A stretch of DNA of 64,000 nt from Dehalobacter alkaniphilus (GCA_040500365.1 CP148031.1:434001-498000); one strand, 5' to 3'; shown: positions 1 to 9,292, counted from the first letter of the stretch. Numbers and translations: made by a program. The notes: generated by a model not told the origin, from the sequence alone.

Positions 1-1
1 G

Positions 2-2128
2 TTGGCAGAGATCAAGACCGAAGTATTCAGCATTGGAACCTTGATTGAAAGTATCTATACGAGCATAATCGGTGCAACCTTTGGATTAGCAGAGATCAAA
101 TCCGAGGTCGCAGCGATCGAAGGAGCGGTCTTCAGTCCGACATTCGGATTGGCAGAGATTAAGACAGAAGTATTCAGCATCGGCACATTGGTCGAAGGAA
201 TCTACACGACCTTAGTAGGCTCAACTTTCAGCTTAGGTGAGATCAAATCTGAAGTAGCAGCAATCGAAGGAGCAGTGTTTAGCCCAACATTTGGGTTGGC
301 GGAGATCAAGACCGAAGTCTTTAGCATCGGCACACTGGTCGAAGGAATCTACACGACCTTAGTAAGCTCAACCTTCAGCCTCCAGGAGATCAAATCCGAA
401 GTAGCAGCAATCGAAGGAGCAGTGTTCAGCCCGACGTTTGGGTTAGCGGAGATTAAGACAGAAGTGTTTAGTATTGGTACTCTGATTGAGAGTATCTACA
501 CGAGTATCATCGGAGCAACCTTTGGGTTAGCAGAGATTAAATCTGAAGTAGCAGCAATCGAAGGAGCGGTTTTCAGCCCGACATTCGGTTTGGCTGAGAT
601 CAAGACCGAAGTGTTCAGCATTGGCACGTTAGTTGAAGGCATCTACACGACCTTGGTAAGCTCAACCTTCAGCTTAGGTGAGATCAAGTCTGAAGTCGCA
701 GCGATTGAAGGAGCGGTTTTCAGCCCGACATTTGGGTTAGCTGAGATTAAGACGGAAGTCTTTAGCATTGGCACGTTAGTCGAAGGCATCTACACGACCT
801 TGGTCAGCTCAACCTTTAGCTTGGGTGAGATCAAGTCCGAAGTAGCAGCGATCGAAGGAGCAGTGTTTAGCCCGACGTTTGGGTTAGCTGAGATTAAGAC
901 AGAAGTGTTTAGTATTGGTACTCTGATTGAGAGTATCTACACGAGCATCATCGGAGCAACCTTTGGATTAGCAGAGATCAAATCTGAAGTAGCAGCAATC
1001 GAAGGAGCGGTGTTCAGCCCGACATTTGGGTTGGCAGAGATCAAGACAGAAGTGTTCAGCATTGGAACCTTGATTGAAAGTATCTACACGAGCATAATCG
1101 GTGCAACATTTGGGTTAGCAGAGATCAAATCCGAGGTCGCAGCGATCGAAGGAGCGGTCTTCAGTCCGACATTCGGATTGGCAGAGATTAAGACAGAAGT
1201 ATTCAGCATCGGCACACTTGTCGAAGGAATCTACACGACCTTAGTAGGCTCAACTTTCAGCTTAGGTGAGATCAAATCTGAAGTGGCAGCAATTGAAGGA
1301 GCAGTGTTCAGCCCAACGTTTGGATTGGCCGAGATCAAGACGGAAGTCTTTAGTATTGGCACATTGGTCGAGGGCATCTATACGGCGTTAGTCGGTTCCA
1401 CTTTCAGTCTGCAGGAAATCAAGTCTGAAGTGGCAGCAATCGAAGGAGCGGTGTTCAGTCCGACATTCGGATTAGCAGAGATTAAGACGGAAGTCTTTAG
1501 CATCGGGACACTGGTCGAAGGAATCTACACGACCTTAGTAGGCTCAACCTTCAGCTTAGGTGAGATCAAATCTGAGGTCGCCGCAATCGAAGGAGCGGTG
1601 TTCAGTCCGACATTCGGATTAGCAGAGATTAAGACGGAAGTCTTTAGCATCGGGACACTGGTCGAAGGAATCTACACGACTTTAGTAAGCTCAACCTTCA
1701 GTTTAGGTGAGATCAAATCCGAAGTAGCAGCAATCGAGGGAGCGGTATTCAGTCCGACGTTTGGATTGGCAGAGATCAAGACAGAGGTATTCAGCATCGG
1801 CACTCTGGTCGAAGGGATCTACACGACCTTGGTAGGCTCAACCTTCAGCTTAGGTGAGATCAAGTCTGAAGTAGCAGCAATCGAAGGAGCAGTGTTTAGC
1901 CCGACGTTTGGGTTGGCTGAGATTAAGACCGAAGTATTTTCAATTGGAACCTTGGTTGAAGCCATTTTCACGACAGTAGAAAATTTGTCCGGGAGCACAT
2001 TTATCGAAGCAATCTATACAGCAGTCTATAGCCCGACGTTTGGGTTAGCGGAGATTAAGACCGAAGTCTTCAGTATCGGCACCCTGGTCGAAGGTGTCTA
2101 CACGGCTATTTATAGCCCGACCTTTGGT
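2..2128 (+). repeat. Tandem 147-bp coding repeats
   Basis: Near-identical 147-bp units start at 2, 149, 296, 443, 590, 737, 884, 1031, 1178, 1325, 1472, 1619 and 1766. Two shorter units start at 1913 and 2045. Two sequence types alternate irregularly: one encodes the segment LIESIYTSIIGATFG, the other LVEGIYTTLVGSTFS, with a third variation (LGE or LQE) after it. Many differences are synonymous. The array extends beyond the left edge, so the total copy number is unknown. Confidence 0.95.
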
Positions 2129-2536
2129 TTAGAAGAGATTAAAACCGAAGTATTCCAATTATTGAAACAAAGCTTCAGTAAGGATTTGACTACCGGTATT
2201 GCTCAAAGAGATAATCCGAATAATAATGATGATTTTTACGTCGAGGTTTTGAACAATACAGCAGCTACTGTCAGTGTAACGCTTTCGGTCTTTGATTATT
2301 CTTCAAGTACGGGAATTGCGGCCCTTGGGACGCCAACCCTACTGACCATTGCGCCAGGCAATGTAATAGAATTTGCTAGTTTGAATCTTAATGCAACAGT
2401 CTTGAATAGGTATGAGGTTACACTAACCAATGTCCAGGATGGAATCTATATTTGGTCGGCTTTCCGTCTCGCCAGCGGAGAATTGAGCCCGGCGAATACC
2501 TTCAGAGCGGGTGAATTTGTACCGCTTCTGCCCTAA
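2..2536 (+). CDS. Long repeat-rod surface-type protein, 5' end outside window
   Basis: The reading frame is open at the window edge, so the N-terminus and any signal peptide are not seen. The visible 844 residues are thirteen 49-residue repeats, two shorter degenerate repeats (44 and 28 residues) and a C-terminal region of about 125 residues. Each 49-residue unit is seven heptads whose first position is Leu or Val and whose fourth is usually Ile, which predicts a coiled coil or stacked-helix rod, interrupted by Gly/Ser/Thr/Pro-containing heptads. The C-terminal region is rich in Thr, Val and Asn, has no repeats and looks beta-rich, possibly a cap or attachment domain. No cysteines are visible in the repeats. 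Two glycosyltransferase genes follow, suggesting a glycosylated surface or spore-coat filament. The function is inferred and I do not recognise a named family. Confidence 0.75.
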   Translation: MAEIKTEVFSIGTLIESIYTSIIGATFGLAEIKSEVAAIEGAVFSPTFGLAEIKTEVFSIGTLVEGIYTTLVGSTFSLGEIKSEVAAIEGAVFSPTFGLAEIKTEVFSIGTLVEGIYTTLVSSTFSLQEIKSEVAAIEGAVFSPTFGLAEIKTEVFSIGTLIESIYTSIIGATFGLAEIKSEVAAIEGAVFSPTFGLAEIKTEVFSIGTLVEGIYTTLVSSTFSLGEIKSEVAAIEGAVFSPTFGLAEIKTEVFSIGTLVEGIYTTLVSSTFSLGEIKSEVAAIEGAVFSPTFGLAEIKTEVFSIGTLIESIYTSIIGATFGLAEIKSEVAAIEGAVFSPTFGLAEIKTEVFSIGTLIESIYTSIIGATFGLAEIKSEVAAIEGAVFSPTFGLAEIKTEVFSIGTLVEGIYTTLVGSTFSLGEIKSEVAAIEGAVFSPTFGLAEIKTEVFSIGTLVEGIYTALVGSTFSLQEIKSEVAAIEGAVFSPTFGLAEIKTEVFSIGTLVEGIYTTLVGSTFSLGEIKSEVAAIEGAVFSPTFGLAEIKTEVFSIGTLVEGIYTTLVSSTFSLGEIKSEVAAIEGAVFSPTFGLAEIKTEVFSIGTLVEGIYTTLVGSTFSLGEIKSEVAAIEGAVFSPTFGLAEIKTEVFSIGTLVEAIFTTVENLSGSTFIEAIYTAVYSPTFGLAEIKTEVFSIGTLVEGVYTAIYSPTFGLEEIKTEVFQLLKQSFSKDLTTGIAQRDNPNNNDDFYVEVLNNTAATVSVTLSVFDYSSSTGIAALGTPTLLTIAPGNVIEFASLNLNATVLNRYEVTLTNVQDGIYIWSAFRLASGELSPANTFRAGEFVPLLP

Positions 2537-2597
2537 TAACAATAACACGTTGGCGGAAAGCTTCATTTCAGTCGTCATTAAATCAAATTCCGTTTTT

Positions 2598-2630
2598 CAT
2601 CCGGTCAGCAATCAATACGCTGACCGGATG
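2598..2630 (+). terminator. Strong hairpin after the repeat protein
   Basis: A perfect 12-bp stem (2598-2609 with 2619-2630) and a 9-nt loop lie about 60 bp after the stop codon. No T-run follows the stem on the + strand, so a classical intrinsic terminator is not certain. It may be a transcript-end or mRNA-stabilising structure. Confidence 0.5.
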
Positions 2631-2704
2631 CTCATATCAAATAAGAATTGAAAAAAGTTCCTTATCGTTTGGCATTTGAATATAGTAGCAAAGAGGAGGG
2701 TGCT

Positions 2705-3838
2705 ATGATTACCATCAGCTTATGTATGATCGTCAAAAATGAAGAAGAACATCTGCTCAATGTCCTTAATTGTGTGAAGAATATTGTAGATGAAATTATC
2801 GTGGTGGATACCGGGTCGGACGATAAAAGCAAGGAAATTGCTTGTTTGCACCAGGCTAGAATTTATGACTGGGAATGGATGGACGATTTTGCGGCTGCCA
2901 GGAATTTTTCTTTTGCCAAGGCTAGTATGGATTATATCTTGTGGCTGGACGCCGACGATATCCTGAAAAATCATGACCAGTTTGCCCTGATGCAATTGAA
3001 GCATGTGCTTAATCCCAATGTGGATGTTGTGCTGATGAAGTATTGTGTGAACACCGGGGTAATAGGAGATTCCATGTCAACCTTTTACCGGGAACGACTT
3101 GTTAAGCGGAGCAAGAATTTCCAGTGGCGGGAGCCGGTGCACGAGTACCTGGATTTTAACGGTGAAATTTTAACGACAGATATCTGTATCTGTCATACGG
3201 GAATAAAGTGCAATTCGCCAAGGAATTTGAGCATTTATGAAAAAATACTGGCTGAGGGGAAAAAGTTAAATGTCAGAAACCTTTACTATTTTGCGAGAGA
3301 ACTTTTTAATTGCGGAAGATTTGCCGAGGCCATCAAAAATTTTGAGAATTTGTTAGACAGCAGTGAAGATATTATGCCCTATTATCTGGATGCGTGTATC
3401 CGGTTAGCCATCTGTTATGCTGCCCAGAACAATCATGACAAAGTGCTGGATTCCCTGCACAAAAGTTTTAAGTACGATATACCACGGGCTGAGGTTTGCT
3501 GCAGGCTTGGTTATTATTATAAGAGCAGAGAGGATTATAAAAAGGCCATTTTTTGGTTTGAACTGGCTACTAAATTGAAAAAACCAAACCAAACATGGAG
3601 CATGGTTGAATATGATTGTTGGGACTTTATCCCTTATACGGAGCTTTGTTCGTGCTATTACCGGGTGGGGCATCCCAAAGAAGCCTTATACTACAACAGC
3701 TTGGCATTGGAAACCAAGCCGGAAGATGCGATGAGCCTAAGTAACAAAGCTTTCCTGGAAGGTGTAATAAAAGGATCATCCTCTGTTTCAGCTGACGCAT
3801 TGCATGAGTCGCTAAATTTACTGTATCCAAAGAGTTAA
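2705..3838 (+). CDS. Family 2 glycosyltransferase with C-terminal TPR-like repeats
   Basis: Transfers a sugar from a nucleotide-sugar donor; the acceptor is unknown. ATG 2705 is chosen because an AGGAGGG ribosome site lies 3 bases upstream of it; the frame could extend to 2648 but without such a site. The 377-residue protein opens with a GT-A type domain (about residues 1-200): start MITISLCMIVKNEE, a nucleotide-binding VVDTGSDD segment near residues 34-40, and a metal-binding WLDADD motif at residues 80-85. The second half is helical and TPR-like, as in the SunS-like or TPR-linked GT2 proteins that glycosylate peptides or surface proteins. It lies between the repeat protein and a CgeB-like glycosyltransferase, so glycosylation of the repeat protein is a reasonable inference. 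Confidence 0.85.
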   Translation: MITISLCMIVKNEEEHLLNVLNCVKNIVDEIIVVDTGSDDKSKEIACLHQARIYDWEWMDDFAAARNFSFAKASMDYILWLDADDILKNHDQFALMQLKHVLNPNVDVVLMKYCVNTGVIGDSMSTFYRERLVKRSKNFQWREPVHEYLDFNGEILTTDICICHTGIKCNSPRNLSIYEKILAEGKKLNVRNLYYFARELFNCGRFAEAIKNFENLLDSSEDIMPYYLDACIRLAICYAAQNNHDKVLDSLHKSFKYDIPRAEVCCRLGYYYKSREDYKKAIFWFELATKLKKPNQTWSMVEYDCWDFIPYTELCSCYYRVGHPKEALYYNSLALETKPEDAMSLSNKAFLEGVIKGSSSVSADALHESLNLLYPKS

Positions 3839-3910
3839 TATTGCCAAGTAACAGATTCCAGAGTTTTGCATATTTTGTAGTACAAGTATCAAAAATGGAG
3901 GTAGAAAAAA

Positions 3911-4699
3911 ATGGCATACCTTCCCGATCTTTGCAGTAGGTTGGGCTCGGCAGCTTTTACTGCGATCAATGACTCGGAAACCTTGACACTTGGCAGCAGA
4001 ATCTATACGTTTTTAGATACTCTCGGAGCAACACCTCCCGCGGGAAATGTTCATATTGAGATTCAATCTGGATTGGCTGACACAGTAAAATTATTAGCCA
4101 AAGCAATCCGAGGCGAGGCGGATATCAGTATTCTATATGCAGCAGGCGAGAGCAATAACCCTGAATGCACAGCCTATTGGACAAGTCAGAGGTTTGCACT
4201 TGACGATGTCCAGGTGGTGGCAGGTCAGAATGTTTATATTGTGGAGAGAGAAGAGGATTCCAATACACCCATAACCCTGTCAACAACATGTAGCGGCTGT
4301 TCTCTGAACTCTTTAAGGCGTGCCGGCTTTTCAAGGTATTTTCTTGATGGAAACAATGCAACAGATGCCCAACAAAGTATAAGAGGTTCCTACCAGATGA
4401 TTCTGCCAATAAATTTTGTTGGTTTTGCATATACAATTAATTGTATTAATAAAATTTATTGCTCGATGAGTTCTACAAGTTGTATTGAAATTGACTTATA
4501 CCGGAGCCCTGATGAAGTCACTTTTACCAGAGTCGTAAGAAGTACGAGTTTTCCGGGTGCATCATATGGCGCGCTAATATGTGAAGATGTGGATTGTGAT
4601 TCGATATCAGCAAATGAAGGCCTTTATTACCGACTTGGTACCGATGGAACTGATCCGACAAATTATATCGATATCAAATTCTCCTATGTGGCGGTGTAG
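3911..4699 (+). CDS. Hypothetical protein with several cysteines
   Basis: The start at 3911 has a good ribosome site (GGAGGT at 3898-3903). The 262-residue product matches no family I recognise. It begins MAYLPDLCSRLG with no clear signal peptide and has no obvious membrane segment. Cysteines occur in pairs or clusters: TTCSGC, a NCINKIYCSMSSTSC stretch, and ICEDVDC near the C-terminus. The second half is rich in Ser, Thr, Tyr and Ile/Val and looks beta-stranded. It lies between two glycosyltransferase genes on the same strand, so it may be a structural or target protein of the same surface system. This role is an inference from position only. Confidence 0.6.
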   Translation: MAYLPDLCSRLGSAAFTAINDSETLTLGSRIYTFLDTLGATPPAGNVHIEIQSGLADTVKLLAKAIRGEADISILYAAGESNNPECTAYWTSQRFALDDVQVVAGQNVYIVEREEDSNTPITLSTTCSGCSLNSLRRAGFSRYFLDGNNATDAQQSIRGSYQMILPINFVGFAYTINCINKIYCSMSSTSCIEIDLYRSPDEVTFTRVVRSTSFPGASYGALICEDVDCDSISANEGLYYRLGTDGTDPTNYIDIKFSYVAV

Positions 4700-4741
4700 T
4701 AACAGAACGACAATGGTCTTGTCTTGAAAGGGGAACAGTTG

Positions 4742-5803
4742 TTGAAAATTGCCTGCTTTTCCGCATCACCAATCATGAAGTATGGGCTGATGCCTGGTTT
4801 TGAAAAAAATGGAGAGGAAACAAAAATATTTCCTATGGCCTGTATGGGTGACGAAATGGTGACTCTGGAATTGGACGGACAGGTTATCCGCGTTCCCTAT
4901 ACCGAGCAGGATAAGATTAATAGCTATATTGACAAATGCATAGCCCGATATGGACCAGATTATGTCATCCTGGAAGGCTATCAGGGGGAACTGGCACTTG
5001 GCATTTCCATGGCCTGTGAAAAGTATGGCTGCGGGTTTATTTACTGGAGTATTGAAGATCCGGTGGGTTTTGCTAGAACACTGCCTATAGCAAAAATGGC
5101 CGATATTGTATTTACGACCGCTTTGGAGTGTATCCGTGAATACCGGAATCAAGGAATTCAGGCCCATCTCCTTATGTTTGGCTGCAATCCTGAATTCCAC
5201 CGAAGCGGGGTATATAGGCCCCAGTGTGATCTGGATTTTGCGGTGCAGGCTAGTTGGTACAATTTTGCTTCCAGAATAGAGGGCTTTAACATTTTGTTAA
5301 AGCCTTTGCTGGGATTAGGTTATAAGTATCGCATTTGGGGGTACAATTGGGACAGTAATCCACAGGCCCGCGCTTTTCTAGGAGATAATGAAGACCATTT
5401 CGCCGGGATTTTTCCCAATGAGAAGCTGCCGGATCTATGTGCTTCTGCCAGAATCATTCTAGGATTTCAGTGTGATTCCTCCAGTATTACGCAGACCAGT
5501 ATGCGGAATTATGAGGTGCTTTCTTGCGGGGGATTCTATCTTTGTCAATATACCAAGGCCAGTGCCTATATTTTCCGTGAGGGAACCCACCTTGAACTTG
5601 TCAGGGATAAAGAAGAGGCCGTGAGCAAAGTGTTATTTTACTTGGCCCATGACCAGGAACGTATCAGGGTTGCCCGGCTAGGGCAGGAGTATGTGCACAG
5701 AAGGCACTCGTATGAGGTCAGGGTTAGTGAGGATGTTCTTCCTTACATTGAACGGAGAGCAAGCATAAGGGAAACCGCTAAGATCAGAGAACTAAGGATC
5801 TGA
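4742..5803 (+). CDS. CgeB-like glycosyltransferase (spore-surface type)
   Basis: TTG 4742 is preferred because AAAGGGG (4727-4733) sits 8 bases upstream; TTG at 4739 or 4724 is possible. The 353-residue protein resembles the CgeB family, GT-B glycosyltransferases linked in Bacillus to spore outer-layer maturation. An N-terminal Rossmann-like half begins KIACFSASPIMKYG. The C-terminal half carries the typical segment RNYEVLSCGGFYLC and then a DKEEAVSKVLFYL helix, like the Glyco_trans_1_2 domain. It is on the same strand as the repeat protein and the GT2 gene. Its last 12 bp overlap the end of the convergent methyltransferase gene. The exact sugar and acceptor are unknown. Confidence 0.8.
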   Translation: MKIACFSASPIMKYGLMPGFEKNGEETKIFPMACMGDEMVTLELDGQVIRVPYTEQDKINSYIDKCIARYGPDYVILEGYQGELALGISMACEKYGCGFIYWSIEDPVGFARTLPIAKMADIVFTTALECIREYRNQGIQAHLLMFGCNPEFHRSGVYRPQCDLDFAVQASWYNFASRIEGFNILLKPLLGLGYKYRIWGYNWDSNPQARAFLGDNEDHFAGIFPNEKLPDLCASARIILGFQCDSSSITQTSMRNYEVLSCGGFYLCQYTKASAYIFREGTHLELVRDKEEAVSKVLFYLAHDQERIRVARLGQEYVHRRHSYEVRVSEDVLPYIERRASIRETAKIRELRI

Positions 5804-6421
5804 ATTGTTTTGTGCGGCTGAAAGCCTTTTATAGATCATTAACATTTGCTGGCCGCACCAGTATCCTTTGTCTTGGGAATTTATGATTTTCAAAAAGCAT
5901 CTCCCAAAGCCATTGATTTCTAAGGGAAAACTGTTTTCTGAAAGAATAATCTGATGCTCAGGACAAATTGGAGGCTTTTCATTATAAGGAACTAGAAGTA
6001 TATAATATTGGCCGGTACTTAAGAGATGTTGAGCAAATACTTCAGCCGGGTTCGGAAAGTGCTCAAGACAGTTGCTGGAGGTAATAACATTAAAGCGATC
6101 TTTTTGAGGATCGAGGATTTCCGAACGGAAATTGCCGGATGGGTAATCAGCTTTGCATTTTTTGACAGCGATCTCTGAAAAGTCCAGACCGGTCACATGA
6201 GCGTTTGGAAATCTTTTGCTAATCTCCTCAGCTCCTTGTCCCAGAGCGCAGCCCCAATCCAGGATAAAGGGACTCTCATCCTTAATGTATTTACACACTT
6301 CTTCGGGCAGATTGTCCAACAGTATCCTCATGAAAAATCTTGTCTGATTCTTTCCCCCCGCCGTTTCCCAATTAACATCAAACCGGCTGTCCCAATACTC
6401 TTTAGAGTTTATCGTCGTCAT
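5792..6421 (-). CDS. Class I SAM-dependent methyltransferase
   Basis: A 209-residue methyltransferase with a Rossmann fold. The SAM-binding motif I is LDWGCALGQG at residues 54-63, the acidic strand-2 residue follows at D80 (VTGLDFS), and a motif-IV-like segment reads SNCLEHFPNP. ATG 6421 is preceded by an AGGAGGAG ribosome site on the minus strand. It resembles the Methyltransf_11/23 proteins often found in glycan or surface-modification clusters, and it converges on the CgeB-like gene with a 12-bp 3' overlap. O-methylation of a surface sugar is possible but not shown by the sequence. Confidence 0.8.
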   Translation of the reverse strand: MTTINSKEYWDSRFDVNWETAGGKNQTRFFMRILLDNLPEEVCKYIKDESPFILDWGCALGQGAEEISKRFPNAHVTGLDFSEIAVKKCKADYPSGNFRSEILDPQKDRFNVITSSNCLEHFPNPAEVFAQHLLSTGQYYILLVPYNEKPPICPEHQIILSENSFPLEINGFGRCFLKIINSQDKGYWCGQQMLMIYKRLSAAQNNSDP

Positions 6422-6564
6422 ATTTTTGTCTCCTCCTCATTCGTGTAATAACAGCATATTCATCGTACAAAGCATTGTTCACGCTTAATATCAAATGATA
6501 AAAAACCTCAATGGGGAAATAATATACAAGAAAAGCTACACGATAAGAAAGGGGTTGATGCCAA

Positions 6565-8790
6565 ATGAACGAAGTACACGGAAACGCAAACAGATTGGCA
6601 GGGGAAAAATCGCCATACCTGTTGCAACATGCATTGAATCCAGTGGATTGGTTCCCCTGGGGTGAAGAGGCCTTCCAAAAAGCCAAAGAGGAAAACAAGC
6701 CGGTATTCTTAAGCATCGGCTATTCCACATGTCACTGGTGCCATGTGATGGAACGGGAATCATTTGAGGATAAAGAAGTCGCCGCAATTCTGAACCGCAG
6801 TTATATTCCGGTTAAAGTGGACCGGGAAGAAAGACCGGATATTGACCAACTGTACATGACCTATTGCCAGGTGATGACCGGAGCAGGGGGCTGGCCGCTG
6901 ACAGTGCTGATGACGCCGGATAAACAGCCTTTCTTTGCCGGAACTTATTTCCCAAAACACAGCCATTACGGACGTCCTGGTCTCATGGATATTTTGAGTC
7001 AGGTAGGTGAGCTGTGGCAGACAGAGAAAGATAAAGTCATCCAAACGGCAGCGGAACTTTACGAAACAGTTACCAGGCATTATCGTGGGGATAAAAACGC
7101 CACGTCTGCCGTGCCAAAGAACAAGCAAACCCTGCCATTTACAGAGAAAGAAAAAGACAGCGGTGATATAGCTATCTGGGGTAAAACCCTACTGGGCAAA
7201 GGATATGAACTGCTGGAAAACAAGTTTGATTCAAAATACGGGGGATTCGGCAGTGCTCCGAAATTCCCGGCTCCCCATAACCTGGGTTTTTTACTGCGGT
7301 ATTCAATGGAAGAGCCACAGAGCAAAGCACTGGCGATGGTTGAAAAAACATTGGACAGCATGGCTGACGGAGGGATCTTCGATCATATCGGGTTTGGCTT
7401 TGCACGCTATAGCACAGACCATTACTGGCTGGTTCCTCATTTTGAAAAGATGCTCTATGACAACGCCGGTCTGGCCCTTGTCTATTTAGAAGCTTATCAG
7501 CGGACGAAAAACCAAAAATACCGCCGGGTTGCGCAAAATATATTCGGGTATGTTCTGCGCGATATGACTTCTGCGGAAGGAGGCTTTTACAGTGCGGAAG
7601 ATGCCGACTCTGAAGGGGAGGAGGGCAAATACTATCTTTGGTCCAAAGATGAGATTAGAAAAACACTCCAGGATGGAATTGAATCCCTTCAAAAAGAAAG
7701 AGAGCTTAAAAACGGATTTAAACCTCTTTCTAAGCAAAAGGAAGAAGTGGCGGATATCTATTGTGATGCGTATGGCATAACGGATGAAGGTAATTATGAA
7801 GGAAAAAATATTCCTTCACGCATCTTTCATGTCGGTGTTGGGGACCTCACTTCCCGCTATAGTCTGACTGGAGACGAACTGGGCGAGATGTTGGACATTT
7901 GTAATACCATTCTGTTTTCAGCAAGAGAGAAAAGGGTTCGTCCGGCTAAAGATGATAAGATCCTGGTTTCCTGGAATGGTTTGATGATTGGGGCTTTAGC
8001 CAAAGGAGTGCAGGTGCTCTCAGGTGATCTCTCTTGGGAAAATGATAAAAAGAGTCTTCTTCTAACCGCAGAAAATGCCGCAGGTTTTATCAGAGACAAG
8101 ATGTTTGATTCCCGCGGCAGACTGCTCGCCAGGTACAGGGAGGGGGAAGCAGGTATTCCCGGTTATCTCGATGATTATGCTTTTCTTGTTCACGGGTTGC
8201 TGGAACTCTATACGGCGTGCGGAAAAACAGAATACCTGGAGCAGGCGATATTTCTTCAGGAAGAGCAGGAAAAACTGTTCCGGGATGAAACGAACGGGGG
8301 ATATTATTTTACCGGTTGTGATGCTGAGGAACTGCTACTCAGGCCTAAGGAGATCTATGACGGTGCAATGCCTTCCGGGAACTCAATGAGCGCCTGCAAT
8401 CTAGGGAGGCTGTGGAGACTTACCGGACTGTCAAAATGGCAAGAACGGGCTGAAAAACAAATCAATTCATTCCGGACGACTGTTGAAGACTATCCTCCGG
8501 GATACACAGCTTTCCTTCAGGCGATCCAATACGCCTTAAATCAAGGCGAGGAACTGGTATTATCGGGATCTTCCGCTAATCAAACGCTAGAAAAAATGCA
8601 GACCGCCATTTTTAAGGATTTTCATCCATATGCTGCAGTGGCCTACAATGACGGTTCGTTAGGACAGTTAATCCCAAGAATGGATGATTACCCTGTCGGT
8701 AGGGACCTATCGGTTTACGTCTGCAGGGATTTTGCTTGCAGGGAGCCTGTAAATACCCCCGAAGAATTAGCAAAAATCCTCTCAGAATAA
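6565..8790 (+). CDS. DUF255 / YyaL-like thioredoxin-fold protein
   Basis: 741 residues, the usual size of the YyaL/SPATA20 family. Residues 1-170 form the DUF255 thioredoxin-like domain with the signature STCHWCHVM (Cys56 and Cys59 as a CxxC pair) after the family-typical SPYLLQHALNPVDWFPW. The rest is an alpha/alpha-barrel like glycosidases or N-acylglucosamine epimerases, with GGFGSAPKFP and HFEKMLYDNA motifs. The biochemical role of the family is not established. ATG 6565 has GAAAGGGG 10 bases upstream. It is a single gene divergent from the methyltransferase gene. Confidence 0.93.
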   Translation: MNEVHGNANRLAGEKSPYLLQHALNPVDWFPWGEEAFQKAKEENKPVFLSIGYSTCHWCHVMERESFEDKEVAAILNRSYIPVKVDREERPDIDQLYMTYCQVMTGAGGWPLTVLMTPDKQPFFAGTYFPKHSHYGRPGLMDILSQVGELWQTEKDKVIQTAAELYETVTRHYRGDKNATSAVPKNKQTLPFTEKEKDSGDIAIWGKTLLGKGYELLENKFDSKYGGFGSAPKFPAPHNLGFLLRYSMEEPQSKALAMVEKTLDSMADGGIFDHIGFGFARYSTDHYWLVPHFEKMLYDNAGLALVYLEAYQRTKNQKYRRVAQNIFGYVLRDMTSAEGGFYSAEDADSEGEEGKYYLWSKDEIRKTLQDGIESLQKERELKNGFKPLSKQKEEVADIYCDAYGITDEGNYEGKNIPSRIFHVGVGDLTSRYSLTGDELGEMLDICNTILFSAREKRVRPAKDDKILVSWNGLMIGALAKGVQVLSGDLSWENDKKSLLLTAENAAGFIRDKMFDSRGRLLARYREGEAGIPGYLDDYAFLVHGLLELYTACGKTEYLEQAIFLQEEQEKLFRDETNGGYYFTGCDAEELLLRPKEIYDGAMPSGNSMSACNLGRLWRLTGLSKWQERAEKQINSFRTTVEDYPPGYTAFLQAIQYALNQGEELVLSGSSANQTLEKMQTAIFKDFHPYAAVAYNDGSLGQLIPRMDDYPVGRDLSVYVCRDFACREPVNTPEELAKILSE

Positions 8791-8848
8791 CCCAGGCATA
8801 CACATCCAGGCATCATTATATGGGTATGTCCTTGAGCTTGTTTACCGT

Positions 8849-9277
8849 TTACCTTTCTGAATATCTGTTTGTGAGTATAACGAAAGCATCAAGTTTACGG
8901 TGAACCCGCTCAAAGAGAAGGCCGCCGATAAACCATACCGGGGCATAGCTGAGTGTAATGAGTCCGTTTATCGCCAGCGGATCCGTATACCGCCAAGGAT
9001 AGACCCCCAGAATTTTAAGTAGAAACAGACCGCTAAAATATTCTATCCCCCAGATTGCTGTGAGCCAAACGAGTCCCCTCAAAGGCCACCTCCATCCTGA
9101 AATTAAATCGTGTAAAGGTTCAAGAATAGCAGCGGAACCATATATAAAAAACATCCAAAGGTTGGTAAAGCCCATTAGCCGAAAATCCCCGTGAATAAGA
9201 GAATCAAGTCCTGTCCAGATTATTTCGAGGCTCCAGCCCATCAGCCCGTAAATTAAATATCGTTTTAGCATGATCAT
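8849..9277 (-). CDS. Small membrane protein, PF06541-like (putative ABC transporter permease type)
   Basis: A 142-residue hydrophobic protein with about four transmembrane helices. The N-terminal RYLIYGLMGWSLEI, the central LWMFFIYGSAA and the PWRY segment fit the PF06541 family (named CmpB/putative ABC transporter type IV), whose function is poorly known. The start could be 9277 or 9271 (MLKRYL); no strong ribosome site is visible before either. It lies downstream of the NUDIX gene on the same strand, separated by a perfect inverted repeat. Confidence 0.75.
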   Translation of the reverse strand: MIMLKRYLIYGLMGWSLEIIWTGLDSLIHGDFRLMGFTNLWMFFIYGSAAILEPLHDLISGWRWPLRGLVWLTAIWGIEYFSGLFLLKILGVYPWRYTDPLAINGLITLSYAPVWFIGGLLFERVHRKLDAFVILTNRYSER

Positions 9278-9292
9278 AGTTTGTGACAGGGA

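Noticed and set aside
2..2128. CRISPR array or direct-repeat mobile element
   Set aside because: The 147-bp units are contiguous without spacers and stay in one open reading frame; they are coding repeats.
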